The notes beneath the pieces were generated by a model. It worked only from the letters and a program-made list of their open reading frames with translations. It was not told where the DNA came from and searched no databases. A DNA stretch of 64,000 bases from Clostridium fungisolvens (GTDB lineage: Bacteria; Bacillota; Clostridia; Clostridiales; Clostridiaceae), in the NCBI RefSeq assembly GCF_014193895.1, contig NZ_BLZR01000001.1, forward strand, positions 3,782,001-3,846,000. The letters run 5' to 3'. This document shows, one piece after another, positions 53,197 through 62,097 of this stretch. Position 1 is the first letter of the stretch; each line of letters opens with the position of its first letter. The position numbers were made by a program, and so were the translations under genes.

Positions 53197-53892
53197 TTAA
53201 TGTTCAACAACCATTTTTATGTTTATCATGGTCAACATTACAAAAATGACCATTTGTATAAACCCATCGAATAAGTCAAAGTATCCGTGAAAAATCACTG
53301 GAATACCTATTTGAGCAAGCCAACCAAAGTTGTGCAATGCTTGATAAATTAAGTCAACTAGAACAGTTGCAGCTAAAATATTACCAAAAAGTCTCAGACT
53401 TAATGAAACTGGTAAAATAGCTCTTTCTAAAATATTTAGAGGTACCATCGGCCAAAATGGCTTAGCATATCCACCTATATAATGACCTAGTCCTAATCTC
53501 TTAATTCCAGTTACATGAATTAAAATAAAAGTCATAAGTGAAAATGAAACAACTGTACTAAAATTTACTGTTGGTGGCTGTAGACCCAATAGTCCTACTA
53601 AATTTAACGTTAAAAGATAAATTGCTAAAGTTCCTATATATGGTACAAAACTTTTAAAGTTTTCACCCATATTGTCTACTACAGTACTAGTTGCAAACTC
53701 ATAAAGCATTTCAGCTACAGTCTGCTTCTTATCTGGAACTTTTTTAAGATTTCTTGTAGCTATTATACATATTGCAGCAAGAATAACTATAACAATCCAT
53801 TCAATAACCAAATCTAAAGTTATATTGAATGTAAGTCCCCCTATTGGCAACTTGTAAATTACAATAGGATCTAATCCTTCCAACCTAATCAC
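53197..53892 (-). CDS. atpB: ATP synthase a subunit
   Basis: 231 aa, polytopic. The channel Arg lies in LSLRLFGNILAATVL (about 163-177), and the last helix is FIQMVIFVMLTMINIKM. It forms the ion half-channels beside the c ring. Start GTG 53892 overlaps atpI by eight bases. Confidence 0.96.
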   Translation of the reverse strand: MIRLEGLDPIVIYKLPIGGLTFNITLDLVIEWIVIVILAAICIIATRNLKKVPDKKQTVAEMLYEFATSTVVDNMGENFKSFVPYIGTLAIYLLTLNLVGLLGLQPPTVNFSTVVSFSLMTFILIHVTGIKRLGLGHYIGGYAKPFWPMVPLNILERAILPVSLSLRLFGNILAATVLVDLIYQALHNFGWLAQIGIPVIFHGYFDLFDGFIQMVIFVMLTMINIKMVVEH

Positions 53893-54256
53893 TTCCTTTC
53901 CTATTTATAAACCAATATAAAATAATACCTAAAAACTGAGCAAATGTACCCAGTATATAGGTTAGTAAACGAGTATAATCATTAATAAATAAAAAAGCTA
54001 GTGCAATAATGATTATAAATTGGAATATGTATCCTATATAAGCGGCTACCACTCTTTTAGCTTTTGAAAAATTCAACAGAGTATGTATAGTATAACCTTT
54101 AATAACAAAAGTTATCGACGAAATCATAATACCTGTAAGAAATGCAAATGCTAGATTCTTATTATAAAATTTCGTAAGAATAAGTGCTACACTTAACCCT
54201 ACAAGTAAGTTAAATTTAAAAACTCCGAAAATAAATTTGGTTAATGATTGATTCAT
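53885..54256 (-). CDS. atpI: ATP synthase subunit I
   Basis: 123 aa with four hydrophobic segments, the usual AtpI size and shape. Sequence conservation in this family is low; position before atpB is the main evidence. AtpI helps assemble the c ring or supply magnesium. It is the first gene of the operon. Confidence 0.85.
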   Translation of the reverse strand: MNQSLTKFIFGVFKFNLLVGLSVALILTKFYNKNLAFAFLTGIMISSITFVIKGYTIHTLLNFSKAKRVVAAYIGYIFQFIIIIALAFLFINDYTRLLTYILGTFAQFLGIILYWFINRKGSD

Positions 54257-55086
54257 ATTATTCTCCTATAATCTCAAGCACGAAATTATTATATTACTGT
54301 ATGTCCTTACTTTAAAGTTTTGATTTCGTTCTTAAATAGCTTATTTAAGCTAAATAAGTGAAATTATCTCTTAGTAATTCATTAATACGTCCTATATCTC
54401 TTGGAAATTTAGTTTTTCTTTTTTTACGCAATATATATTATTTAATCAATCATTTTTCCGAATATTTAGAAATATATTTTTTTCTACAATATAGACTGTG
54501 ATAACATTTTCAAAACCACATTTAATACACTTTATTACATAAAGTTTTTTGCAAAGCATTGTTTTTTATATCTTTTTTGAATTATATTAAACTTTTCCGA
54601 ATATTAATATTAAAATCTTTTAACACAATTGAATAAACATTATTATAATTATTCAAAATTTTTTTTGCTCTATTGAACCATTCATCACTAAAATCACTTG
54701 TAACATGCTTTATTTACTGGATTGTTCCCTATTATGCATAATAAAAGCTCTAAAATTCATTGAATTTTTGCATAATTTTTCTTGCAATTTAATCTTTATA
54801 ATTTCTTAAATGAGTTTCTTAAATTGATTAAATCATCTCAGCTAAGCTATTTACACTATTTTTACTTAAATTCACTCTTGAATAAATTACTTTTCCATAC
54901 TAAAAGGATTCTTTTACTTTGTAAGTTATGTAACTTAGCTTTTTAAATATATTTCAACTCATAATTATTCTATATATTTTTATTCTATTTATTCATAATA
55001 TGAAGAACTTATTTTAATAAAAATACTAATATTTAAAATACAAAAACAAAATAAACTAACCCCCATAGAAATATTGTAATTTTTTA
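54257..55086. other. AT-rich region upstream of the atp operon
   Basis: About 830 bases, very AT-rich, no reading frame with a ribosome binding site. The atp promoter must lie here but several TATAAT-like sequences prevent a choice. No strong hairpin seen before the terminator at 55091. Confidence 0.5.
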
Positions 55087-55090
55087 GAAT

Positions 55091-55115
55091 AAAAAAGTCG
55101 CTGAAGCGACCTTTT
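55091..55115 (-). terminator. Terminator after motif copy B
   Basis: GTCGC / GCGAC with a four-base loop, extended by A and T tracts; six T residues follow on the minus strand. Confidence 0.8.
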
Positions 55116-55131
55116 TAAGTGAGCTTTTTTA

Positions 55132-55178
55132 ACGCGTCTGCCTTTCCGAATGTATATGAGGAAACTTACAGGCGAATA
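55132..55178 (-). ncRNA. Conserved hairpin motif, copy B
   Basis: Minus-strand core ATTCGCCTG, about 27 bases, GAAAGGCAGACGCGTTAA. CGCCTGT pairs with GGCAGACG apart from one C-A position, which is mismatched in copy A too. TTTCC / GGAAA forms an upper stem in this copy. It sits between the thiolase terminator and the atp operon and is followed by its own terminator, so it looks like a free-standing small RNA rather than the leader of a close gene. See copy A at 38830-38878. Confidence 0.55.
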
Positions 55179-55277
55179 AGTTTTATTTTCTTACTGTATA
55201 GCCATAAAAAACTTATAAAATCATTGAAATATCTAGGTTTAGATACCTTGAGAATTTTATAATTTCCTTTACAGTAA

Positions 55278-55303
55278 AAAACAGCCCTATAAAGGGCTGT
55301 TTT
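55278..55303 (-). terminator. Terminator of the thiolase gene
   Basis: AAACAGCCC / GGGCTGTTT with A and T flanks, immediately after the stop codon. Confidence 0.9.
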
Positions 55304-55305
55304 CA

Positions 55306-56487
55306 CTATACTCTTTCTACTATTAAAGCTGTTCCTAATCCCCCACCGATGCATAGAGTAGCTAAACCTTTTTTAGCTTCTCTTTTTTCCATTTCGTGAA
55401 GTAATGAAACAAGTATTCTTGCACCTGAAGCTCCAACTGGGTGTCCTAATGCTATAGCGCCACCATTTACATTAACTTTGCTCATATCAAAGTTTAAGTC
55501 TTTAGCAACAGCTAAACTTTGTGAAGCAAAAGCTTCGTTAGCTTCTATTAGATCTAAATCTTCTACTGTTAAGTTAGCAATCTCTAATGCTTTCTTAGTA
55601 GCATGGAATGGACCATATCCCATTATTGTTGGATCAAGACCTTTTGATCCGTAAGATACTATCTTAGCTAATGGTTTGATTCCTAATTCTGCAGCTTTTT
55701 CTGCACTCATTACAACAAACGCTGCAGCTCCATCATTTATACCTGAAGCATTACCTGCAGTTACTGTTCCGTCCTTCTTAAATGCAGGCTTAAGTTTACC
55801 TAATGATTCAGCAGTTGTTCCGAATCTTGGGAACTCATCAGTATCGAATACTTTTGGCTCTCCTTTTCTTTGAGGAATTACAACTGGAACTATTTCATCT
55901 TTAAATCTTCCTTCTTTTACAGCCTTTTCAGCTTTTTGTTGTGATGCAGCTGCAAAAGCATCTTGTTCTTCTCTAGTAAGATTCCATTGTTCTGCTATAT
56001 TTTCAGCAGTAATACCCATGTGATAGTTGTTGAAAGCATCAGTTAATGCATCATTAATCATAGAATCGACCATTTTACCATCGCCCATTCTTTGACCAAA
56101 TCTTGCAGTCTTAAGTAAATATGGAGCTTGAGACATACTTTCCATACCACCAGCGATAACTACATCAGCATCTCCAGCTTTAATCATTTGAGCTGCTAAA
56201 CTAACTGCTCTTAAACCTGATCCACATACCTTATTTATTGTCATAGCTGAAACTTCTACTGGAAGACCTGCCTTTATAACCGCTTGTCTTGCAACGTTTT
56301 GACCAAGTCCAGCTTGAATAACATTACCCATTATAACTTCATCAACTAAAGCTCCATCTACTCCAGCTCTATTTAATGCTTCTTTTATAACTGTTGCTCC
56401 TAAATCTACAGCTGGAACGTCCTTTAGTGCTCCACCAAATGAACCAACCGCAGTTCTAACTGCACTTGCAATAACAACTTCTCTCAT
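55306..56487 (-). CDS. thlA: Acetyl-CoA C-acetyltransferase (thiolase)
   Basis: 393 aa. Nucleophile Cys in NKVCGSGLRAVSLAAQ (about residue 88), His in GGAIALGHPVGASGAR (about 348) and Cys in LCIGGGLGTAL (about 378): the complete thiolase triad. It condenses two acetyl-CoA to acetoacetyl-CoA, the entry to butyrate or butanol in clostridia, or to other C4 products. It is monocistronic, with a strong promoter (56553-56581) and AGGAGG ribosome binding site, which suits high expression. It lies between wecB and atp, where Bacillus has no thiolase. Confidence 0.96.
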   Translation of the reverse strand: MREVVIASAVRTAVGSFGGALKDVPAVDLGATVIKEALNRAGVDGALVDEVIMGNVIQAGLGQNVARQAVIKAGLPVEVSAMTINKVCGSGLRAVSLAAQMIKAGDADVVIAGGMESMSQAPYLLKTARFGQRMGDGKMVDSMINDALTDAFNNYHMGITAENIAEQWNLTREEQDAFAAASQQKAEKAVKEGRFKDEIVPVVIPQRKGEPKVFDTDEFPRFGTTAESLGKLKPAFKKDGTVTAGNASGINDGAAAFVVMSAEKAAELGIKPLAKIVSYGSKGLDPTIMGYGPFHATKKALEIANLTVEDLDLIEANEAFASQSLAVAKDLNFDMSKVNVNGGAIALGHPVGASGARILVSLLHEMEKREAKKGLATLCIGGGLGTALIVERV

Positions 56488-56552
56488 GAAAATTACCTCC
56501 TAGGTTTATTTATTATTAGACAATTTTTTATCAATATTTAACTTCTTTATTT

Positions 56553-56581
56553 ATTATAACTATTTTTCATATATTTATCAA
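56553..56581 (-). promoter_or_regulatory. Sigma-A promoter of thlA
   Basis: On the minus strand, TTGATA (56576-56581), 17-base spacer, TATAAT (56553-56558). Confidence 0.78.
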
Positions 56582-56587
56582 TAGTTA

Positions 56588-56605
56588 TTGTTAAAAAAAA
56601 CACAA
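56588..56605 (-). promoter_or_regulatory. Rex-like operator candidate
   Basis: TTGTGTTTTTTTTAACAA against the Rex consensus TTGTTAANNNNTTAACAA: one half is perfect, the other matches four of seven. It is seven bases upstream of the thlA -35. Rex control of thiolase is known in solventogenic clostridia. The A/T background makes chance likely. Confidence 0.35.
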
Positions 56606-56864
56606 TCTAAAATGTAGTTATTATTTTTACTAATCATTCTATCAATTGGCAATTTAACACAAAGTAAATATTTCATTTACTTATATCTTTAGGCAACATA
56701 AGCTAATCTACTACTTATCAATATTAATATTAATTAAAATATTAGAACTTTAAACATGTTCTTTTTGAACTAAAAAATATTTATATACTTTGTTTCATAT
56801 TTTTCCCTATATATAAGTATAATTATGTAGCAAAAATATTGCCTTTGAATATATTAAACATAAA
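56606..56864. other. Non-coding gap upstream of thlA
   Basis: AT-rich, nothing recognised. Confidence 0.5.
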
Positions 56865-56896
56865 ATTAAAAAGGAAGCAGTAAAATCACTACTTCC
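56865..56896 (-). terminator. Terminator of wecB
   Basis: GGAAGCAGT / ACTACTTCC with one G-U on the minus strand and a T-rich tail. Confidence 0.8.
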
Positions 56897-56915
56897 AGTT
56901 AAAAAAATAACAAGT

Positions 56916-58061
56916 TTAAAATTCTTCCACTTTTTCTGAAGTTACATTAAAATACTTTAATATAGCCTTAACTATTCTTTGAGATGCTTTTCCATCACCA
57001 TATGGGTTTATTGATCTACTCATCTCATTATATGCTTCATCATCATTTATCAAAGCACTGGCTTCTCTTACTATTGCATCTACATCAGTACCAACTAGCT
57101 TTACTGTACCAGCTTCAACAGCTTCTGGCCTTTCAGTTACATCTCTAAGAACTAGCACCGGTTTTCCTAGATGAGGAGCTTCTTCTTGAAGTCCACCTGA
57201 ATCCGTCATCACCATAAAGCTCTTATTGATTAGATTGTGAGTTTGCTTTGTATCTAGAGGAGGAAGAAGGTGGATTCTTTCTTTCCCTTCAAGTTTACTA
57301 AAAACAACATCCTTAACAACTGGATTTAAATGAACTAAATATACAAGTTCTACATCTTTATTTTCTGCAACTATCTGATTTAATGCATCACAAATATTTT
57401 CAATTCCTTCGCCCCAGTTTTCTCTTCTATGAGCAGTAATCATTATTACTTTCTTATTTTCAAAATCTATATAGTTAAGCTCTTCATGTTCAAAAACATA
57501 ATTACTTTCAACTGTATGCTTCATAGCATCAATTACAGTATTACCTGTTACATATATATCTTCTTCATTTATTCCTTCTCTAAGAAGATTGTTTTTTGAG
57601 CCCTTAGTAGGAGCAAAATGCAAATCTGCTATAGCCCCTGTCAACTTTCTATTCATCTCTTCAGGAAACGGAAAGTACTTGTCAAAAGTTCTAAGACCCG
57701 CTTCAACATGCCCAACTTTAATTTGCTTATAAAACGCAGCAAGCCCACCAGCAAAAGTTGTTGTTGTATCTCCATGTACTAGTATCATATCTGGTTTTTC
57801 AGCCTCAAACACCTCTTCAAGACCTTCTAATACCCTATTAGTTATACCTGTTAAAGTCTGCTTAGTCTTCATTATATTTAAATCATAATCTGGCACTATA
57901 TCGAAAAGTTCAAGTACTTGATCAAGCATTTCTCTATGTTGAGCCGTTACACACACCTTAGAAACTATATTGCTATTCTTCTCCAATTCTTTAACTAATG
58001 GAGCCATCTTAATTGCTTCAGGTCTTGTTCCAAATATAGTCATAATCTTTATAGTATTCAA
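56916..58061 (-). CDS. wecB: UDP-N-acetylglucosamine 2-epimerase (non-hydrolysing)
   Basis: 381 aa from a TTG at 58061, seven bases after AGGAGG; an earlier ATG (58100) would place that ribosome binding site inside the gene and adds 13 residues without homology. Key segments: GTRPEAIKMAPLV (about 9-21), GDTTTTFAGGLAAFY, AHRRENWGEG and DSGGLQEEAP. It interconverts UDP-GlcNAc and UDP-ManNAc for wall polysaccharide or teichoic-acid linkage. In Bacillus the equivalent mnaA lies directly before atpI; here a thiolase gene intervenes. Confidence 0.94.
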   Translation of the reverse strand: MNTIKIMTIFGTRPEAIKMAPLVKELEKNSNIVSKVCVTAQHREMLDQVLELFDIVPDYDLNIMKTKQTLTGITNRVLEGLEEVFEAEKPDMILVHGDTTTTFAGGLAAFYKQIKVGHVEAGLRTFDKYFPFPEEMNRKLTGAIADLHFAPTKGSKNNLLREGINEEDIYVTGNTVIDAMKHTVESNYVFEHEELNYIDFENKKVIMITAHRRENWGEGIENICDALNQIVAENKDVELVYLVHLNPVVKDVVFSKLEGKERIHLLPPLDTKQTHNLINKSFMVMTDSGGLQEEAPHLGKPVLVLRDVTERPEAVEAGTVKLVGTDVDAIVREASALINDDEAYNEMSRSINPYGDGKASQRIVKAILKYFNVTSEKVEEF

Positions 58062-58225
58062 ATTTATTCCTCCTAAATCAAACACTGAAAATTTGAACAT
58101 TTTTAATACACTGAAATTGTCATTGTTTTAATTATCCAAAACTAATTTATGCCGATATAAATTCCCTATACCTACATATTATAATTATGTACCTTTTAAC
58201 TCTTTGTATATTGAAAGCAAAAATT

Positions 58226-58714
58226 TTAATATCCTGTTTGTGCACTAAGAGAATCATCATTGTTTATCCACTCATCTACATAAACAATCCTAAATTCATT
58301 TTTAGTATCCCTTATAACAACCATCTCAATCCCTGCATTTATAATTAGCCTTTTACACATTGCACATGAATTAGCATCTTTTACAAATTCACCTGTATTT
58401 GCATCTTTACCTACTAAATATAATGTAGCACCAATCATATCTTTTCTAGAAGCACTTATTATTGCATTTGCTTCACTATGAACACTTCTACAAAGTTCAT
58501 AATGGGTACCTCTTGGCACATTAAGTTCTTCTCTTCTGCATTTTTTTAAATCAATACAATTAGTTCTCCCTCTTGGTGCTCCAGTATATCCAGTAGAAAT
58601 TATTTCATCATTCTTTACTATTATAGACCCATAATTTCTTCTTAAACAAGTTCCTCTTTCCAGAACAGTTTCTGCAATATCCAAATAATAATTATGTTTA
58701 TCTCTTCTATCCAT
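58226..58714 (-). CDS. Deoxycytidylate deaminase
   Basis: 162 aa from ATG 58714 after GGTGGAG; a TTG five codons earlier is less likely. Zinc motifs HSEANAI (about residue 85) and CAMCKRLI (about 116) are those of the dCMP/ComEB deaminases. STGYTGAPRGRTNC near residue 45 is the usual substrate region. It converts dCMP to dUMP for thymidylate synthesis. It sits 42 bases after upp, past a terminator. Confidence 0.92.
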   Translation of the reverse strand: MDRRDKHNYYLDIAETVLERGTCLRRNYGSIIVKNDEIISTGYTGAPRGRTNCIDLKKCRREELNVPRGTHYELCRSVHSEANAIISASRKDMIGATLYLVGKDANTGEFVKDANSCAMCKRLIINAGIEMVVIRDTKNEFRIVYVDEWINNDDSLSAQTGY

Positions 58715-58734
58715 TATACTCCACCCCAAATTAG

Positions 58735-58756
58735 TAAAAAGGGCAAAAACGCCCTC
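58735..58756 (-). terminator. Terminator of upp
   Basis: AGGGC / GCCCT with a six-base loop and TTTTT on the minus strand, directly after upp. Confidence 0.75.
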
Positions 58757-59386
58757 TTACTTAGTACCAAACAATCTATCTCCAGCATCTCCAAGTCCTG
58801 GAACTATATAACCATGTTCATTTAACTTTTCATCTATGGCAGCAACATAAACATCTACATCAGGATGAACGCTAGTTACATGTTTAATTCCTTCTGGCGA
58901 TGATATTAAGCACATAAGTCTAATGTTCTTACCACCCTTATTTTTCAAAAGAGTTATTGCATCAGCAGCAGATCCTCCTGTTGCAAGCATAGGGTCTACA
59001 ACTATTATATCTCTTTCTGCTATGTCTTGAGGTAATTTACAGAAGTATTCAACTGGTTGTAAAGTCTCTTCATCTCTATATAATCCAATATGACCTACTT
59101 TTGCAGCTGGTATTAGCTTAAGCATCCCATCAACCATTCCTAGCCCAGCTCTAAGAATAGGTACTATTGCAACTTTTTTACCTGATAACATGTTGCATTT
59201 TGTTTTACAAATAGGCGTTTCTATTTCTACCTCTTCCATTTGAAAGTCTCTTGTAACTTCATATGCCATAAGCATTGAAACTTCTGAAACTAATTCTCTG
59301 AAGTCCTTTGATCCAGTATGTTTATCTCTTATAAATGCCAACTTGTGTAATATTAACGGATGTCCAATTTGTGTAACTTTACTCAT
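58757..59386 (-). CDS. upp: Uracil phosphoribosyltransferase
   Basis: 209 aa, standard. PRPP loop VVDPMLATGGSAADAI (about 125-140), uracil-binding GYIVPGLGDAGDRLFGTK at the end. It salvages uracil to UMP. It is 18 bases after rpiB, as in many Firmicutes. Confidence 0.98.
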   Translation of the reverse strand: MSKVTQIGHPLILHKLAFIRDKHTGSKDFRELVSEVSMLMAYEVTRDFQMEEVEIETPICKTKCNMLSGKKVAIVPILRAGLGMVDGMLKLIPAAKVGHIGLYRDEETLQPVEYFCKLPQDIAERDIIVVDPMLATGGSAADAITLLKNKGGKNIRLMCLISSPEGIKHVTSVHPDVDVYVAAIDEKLNEHGYIVPGLGDAGDRLFGTK

Positions 59387-59404
59387 AAAAAAATTCCTCC
59401 AATA

Positions 59405-59854
59405 TTATTTGTTATATTTTTTTTCTATATCAGCTATTTTATTTATTCTTGTTGCATGTCTTCCACCTTCAAATTCAGCCGAAAGGAATGTATCAACAAT
59501 ATCTAAAGCTAAACCAGTACCAACTACTCTCTCACCCATTGCTAAAATATTAGCATCATTATGTTGTCTTGTAGCATGAGCACTAAAAGTATCAGCACAA
59601 ACTGCAGCTCTTATTCCAGGAACCTTATTTGCAGCTATAGAAATTCCAATACCAGTGCCACAAATTAATATACCAAAATCAAACTGTTTTGTCACTACTG
59701 CTTCTGCAACTTGAATGGCATAATCTGCATAATCACAAGAACCTTCAGTTAATGTACCAAAATCCTTTATCTCTATTCCTTTTAATTTTAAGTGTTCTAT
59801 GACTTCCCCCTTAAGTCTGAATCCGCCATGATCACTTCCAATTGCTATCCTCAT
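59405..59854 (-). CDS. rpiB: Ribose 5-phosphate isomerase B
   Basis: 149 aa. GSDHGGFRLK (about 6-15), the catalytic Cys in GILICGTGIGISIAANK (about 65), and RQHNDANILAMG (about 98-109). It interconverts ribose-5-P and ribulose-5-P in the pentose phosphate pathway. Allose-6-P activity is possible in this family. Confidence 0.96.
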   Translation of the reverse strand: MRIAIGSDHGGFRLKGEVIEHLKLKGIEIKDFGTLTEGSCDYADYAIQVAEAVVTKQFDFGILICGTGIGISIAANKVPGIRAAVCADTFSAHATRQHNDANILAMGERVVGTGLALDIVDTFLSAEFEGGRHATRINKIADIEKKYNK

Positions 59855-59875
59855 AATTGCACCTCCAAAATTTAT

Positions 59876-59917
59876 AAAAAAAGAAGACTAAAGCATTAAA
59901 AAATGCCTTTATCTTCC
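59876..59917 (-). terminator. Terminator overlapping the ywlE stop codon
   Basis: AAGACTAAAGCATT / AATGCCTTTATCTT arms on the plus strand; on the minus strand most positions pair with G-U, followed by seven T residues. It lies between ywlE and rpiB and may only partly end transcription. Confidence 0.6.
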
Positions 59918-60351
59918 TTTATTTTTATCAATACTTTACCTATTATATTTTTTAATTGATCATATGTTTTTGAATAGACGTCAATAGAACCACCGTATGG
60001 ATCTGAAATTTCACCCTTTACGCCAGCATATTCACATAATGAAAATACATTATTAGATTTTTTAGGAGAATTTGAAGCTATTAAATCTCTCATATAGTTA
60101 GTCATAGTCAATATTAAATCAGCATTATTTATCATATCAGAAGTGAGTTGCACTGCTGACCTTTTGCTAATATCATGAGATAGATTATTCATGACTAAAC
60201 TAGCAGAGTGTTTGGAAGTCTTACTACCAGGAACAATTGAAATTCCCGCTGAATATGCTCTTACACCATCTATATCACAGATGCTATTAAATATAGCTTC
60301 AGCCATACAACTTCTACAAGTGTTACCTGTACACACAAAAAGAATATTCAT
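59896..60351 (-). CDS. ywlE: Low-molecular-weight phosphatase, probable protein-arginine phosphatase
   Basis: 151 aa from ATG 60351 (a TTG four codons earlier lies before the GGAGGG ribosome binding site). Active-site loop CTGNTCRS (about 8-15) and general-acid Asp in SDPYGGSIDVY (about 116). Thr in the third-from-last position of the loop, in place of Ile of tyrosine phosphatases, is what distinguishes YwlE-type phosphoarginine phosphatases. It would reverse McsB arginine kinase marking. Context sua5-ywlE-rpiB matches Bacillus ywlC-ywlE-ywlF. Confidence 0.88.
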   Translation of the reverse strand: MNILFVCTGNTCRSCMAEAIFNSICDIDGVRAYSAGISIVPGSKTSKHSASLVMNNLSHDISKRSAVQLTSDMINNADLILTMTNYMRDLIASNSPKKSNNVFSLCEYAGVKGEISDPYGGSIDVYSKTYDQLKNIIGKVLIKIKEDKGIF

Positions 60352-60364
60352 ACTTCCCTCCAAT

Positions 60365-61414
60365 TTAAGCTTTTATTATATCAAACCCAGCAGCTTTTCT
60401 TAATCTATTCATTATAGCAAGGCCCATACCATCTTCAGTAAATGCTTCACTAATAATGTAATCTACTGCTGAATCATCAAACTTTCTTAATGTTTCAAAA
60501 AGATTTTTAGCTACTTCCTCAATATTATTTCTACTTCCAAGAGAAATAATATTTCCTTGTTTATATAAGTTTTTAGTTTCTTCCGTAGCCATAATACCAA
60601 CTTGAAACCCTTTTTCTATATAATTTTGCACTATTTCATTTATTTTTTCAACACTTTTTTCTAAAGAACCTTCAACTATTGAAACCTTAGCCTTAGGTGC
60701 ATAGTGTCTATACTTCATACCTGGAGCCTTGGGTTTAATATCTTCTGATGGTTTCTTCATAATCGCAGCATCTATATACACCTCAGGATCTACTTCTCTA
60801 AGCATTTCTAAAGTTATACCGCCTGGTCTTAACACGCAAGGCGGAGTCACTGTACAATCAATTATAGTGGATTCTAAGCCTACATTGCTTTCATTTCCTC
60901 CAATTATAAAGTCAACCTTCTCATTTAGATCTTCAATACATCTATATATATCAGTAGGACTAGGCCTACCGGATATGTTCGCAGATGGTGCAGCAATAGC
61001 AGTTTCAGAAAACTCTATAAGTTTAAGTGCTAATTTATCCTCTGGCATCCTTATTCCAATGGTGCTAAGTCCCGCTGAAGTAATATCTGGCACAATCGGC
61101 TTTTTATTGAACAAGATAGTAAGTGGTCCTGGCCAAAACTTATCCATTAGTTTTTCTGCCACCTTTGGAACATCTTGAGCATACTTTTCTACATTTTTAC
61201 TTGCAACATGAATAATAAGCGGGTTATCTTGAGGTCTTCCCTTAGCAATAAATATTTTTTTTACCGCATTCTCGTTTAAAGCATCCGCTCCAAGCCCATA
61301 GACAGTTTCAGTTGGGAAAACTACCGTTCCACCACTTTTTATGCATTCTGCTGCTCTTTTAATATCATCTACACTTTCTTCAACATTATTAATTATTTTT
61401 ACTTCAGTTTTCAA
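60365..61414 (-). CDS. sua5: Threonylcarbamoyl-AMP synthase (Sua5 type)
   Basis: 349 aa, the long two-domain form. The YrdC-like domain (about 1-205) has the KxR-type start VFPTETVYGLGADALNE, KGRPQDNPLIIH and SANISGRPSP. The C-terminal Sua5 domain (about 215-349) begins PGMKYRHYAPKAKV. It makes threonylcarbamoyl-AMP from Thr, bicarbonate and ATP, which TsaB/D/E then transfer to tRNA. The TTG start with AGAGGAAG about ten bases upstream is the best available. It almost abuts ywlE. Confidence 0.95.
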   Translation of the reverse strand: MKTEVKIINNVEESVDDIKRAAECIKSGGTVVFPTETVYGLGADALNENAVKKIFIAKGRPQDNPLIIHVASKNVEKYAQDVPKVAEKLMDKFWPGPLTILFNKKPIVPDITSAGLSTIGIRMPEDKLALKLIEFSETAIAAPSANISGRPSPTDIYRCIEDLNEKVDFIIGGNESNVGLESTIIDCTVTPPCVLRPGGITLEMLREVDPEVYIDAAIMKKPSEDIKPKAPGMKYRHYAPKAKVSIVEGSLEKSVEKINEIVQNYIEKGFQVGIMATEETKNLYKQGNIISLGSRNNIEEVAKNLFETLRKFDDSAVDYIISEAFTEDGMGLAIMNRLRKAAGFDIIKA

Positions 61415-61436
61415 AACAATTCACTTCCTCTAGATC

Positions 61437-62024
61437 TTAAATCTCAAGTTGGCCTCTTGCAATCTTCACATTCTCTATACTTAGATCTGTATATACCGCT
61501 TTGACACAATTTCTATACACCAAATCTAATAGCTGATATTTTAAGAGCCCTCCATGTTTTATAATAGTAAAATAATATAATTCTTCTGGCTTAAGTATTT
61601 TTATCTTTCTATATTCATTTGCAACATAGGGATATTTCTTAAAAAAACTTTTTGTTATCGGCTTCATGAATTTATTTCTAAGTTTCACTGTAGTGACAAT
61701 TATCATTTCCATGTTTTCGTCTTTTCCTTCAGTATGAACTAAAACAACTTTATCACACAATATAACATTTTCACTTTTCAAAATCCCTGTTCTTATCCTT
61801 AGCTTGTTATTTGAACACTGAAAATCAATAGCTATACTATTTGCAACAGCAAAAATAGCAATTAATATGAATACCTCTAAAAAAGCCAAATAACTAGTAT
61901 AAAATATAGTAGTCTTTCCTAGAAGAAATACTATTATAGGTAGAGCAAAAAAGAGAAATAACATACTTAACAAAAATAATCTATACGACTTTTTTTGCTT
62001 CTTTACAGCCTTTGAGATATGCAT
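61437..62024 (-). CDS. Hypothetical membrane protein, PH-like C-terminal part
   Basis: 195 aa. A basic N-terminus (KKQKKSYR) and two membrane helices (about 15-35 and 41-62) are followed by a cytosolic domain that starts with strands (NNKLRIRTGILKSENVILCDKV) as in the bacterial PH-like bPH2 domains, and continues with basic helical segments. I do not recognise a specific family. It lies between sua5 and prfA, with 22 bases to sua5, so it is probably co-transcribed with them. AGGAGAG precedes the ATG. Confidence 0.6.
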   Translation of the reverse strand: MHISKAVKKQKKSYRLFLLSMLFLFFALPIIVFLLGKTTIFYTSYLAFLEVFILIAIFAVANSIAIDFQCSNNKLRIRTGILKSENVILCDKVVLVHTEGKDENMEMIIVTTVKLRNKFMKPITKSFFKKYPYVANEYRKIKILKPEELYYFTIIKHGGLLKYQLLDLVYRNCVKAVYTDLSIENVKIARGQLEI

Positions 62025-62054
62025 AGCAGCTACTCTCCTTTATTAATCGTATTA

Positions 62055-62086
62055 TTTAAGCCCTACATTTTCATGTAAGGCTTAAA
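62055..62086. terminator. Hairpin after prfA
   Basis: TTTAAGCCCTACAT / ATGTAAGGCTTAAA arms that pair with G-U, loop TTTC. No long T tail on the minus strand, so it may be weak or act as an RNA end. Confidence 0.5.
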
Positions 62087-62097
62087 AATTAAACTAA

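Noticed and set aside
55166..55354. 62-residue frame spanning the thiolase terminator and motif copy B
   Set aside because: It runs through a terminator and a structured motif, without a ribosome binding site.
60729..61178. 149-residue plus-strand frame inside sua5
   Set aside because: Antisense to sua5, no ribosome binding site and no recognisable domain.
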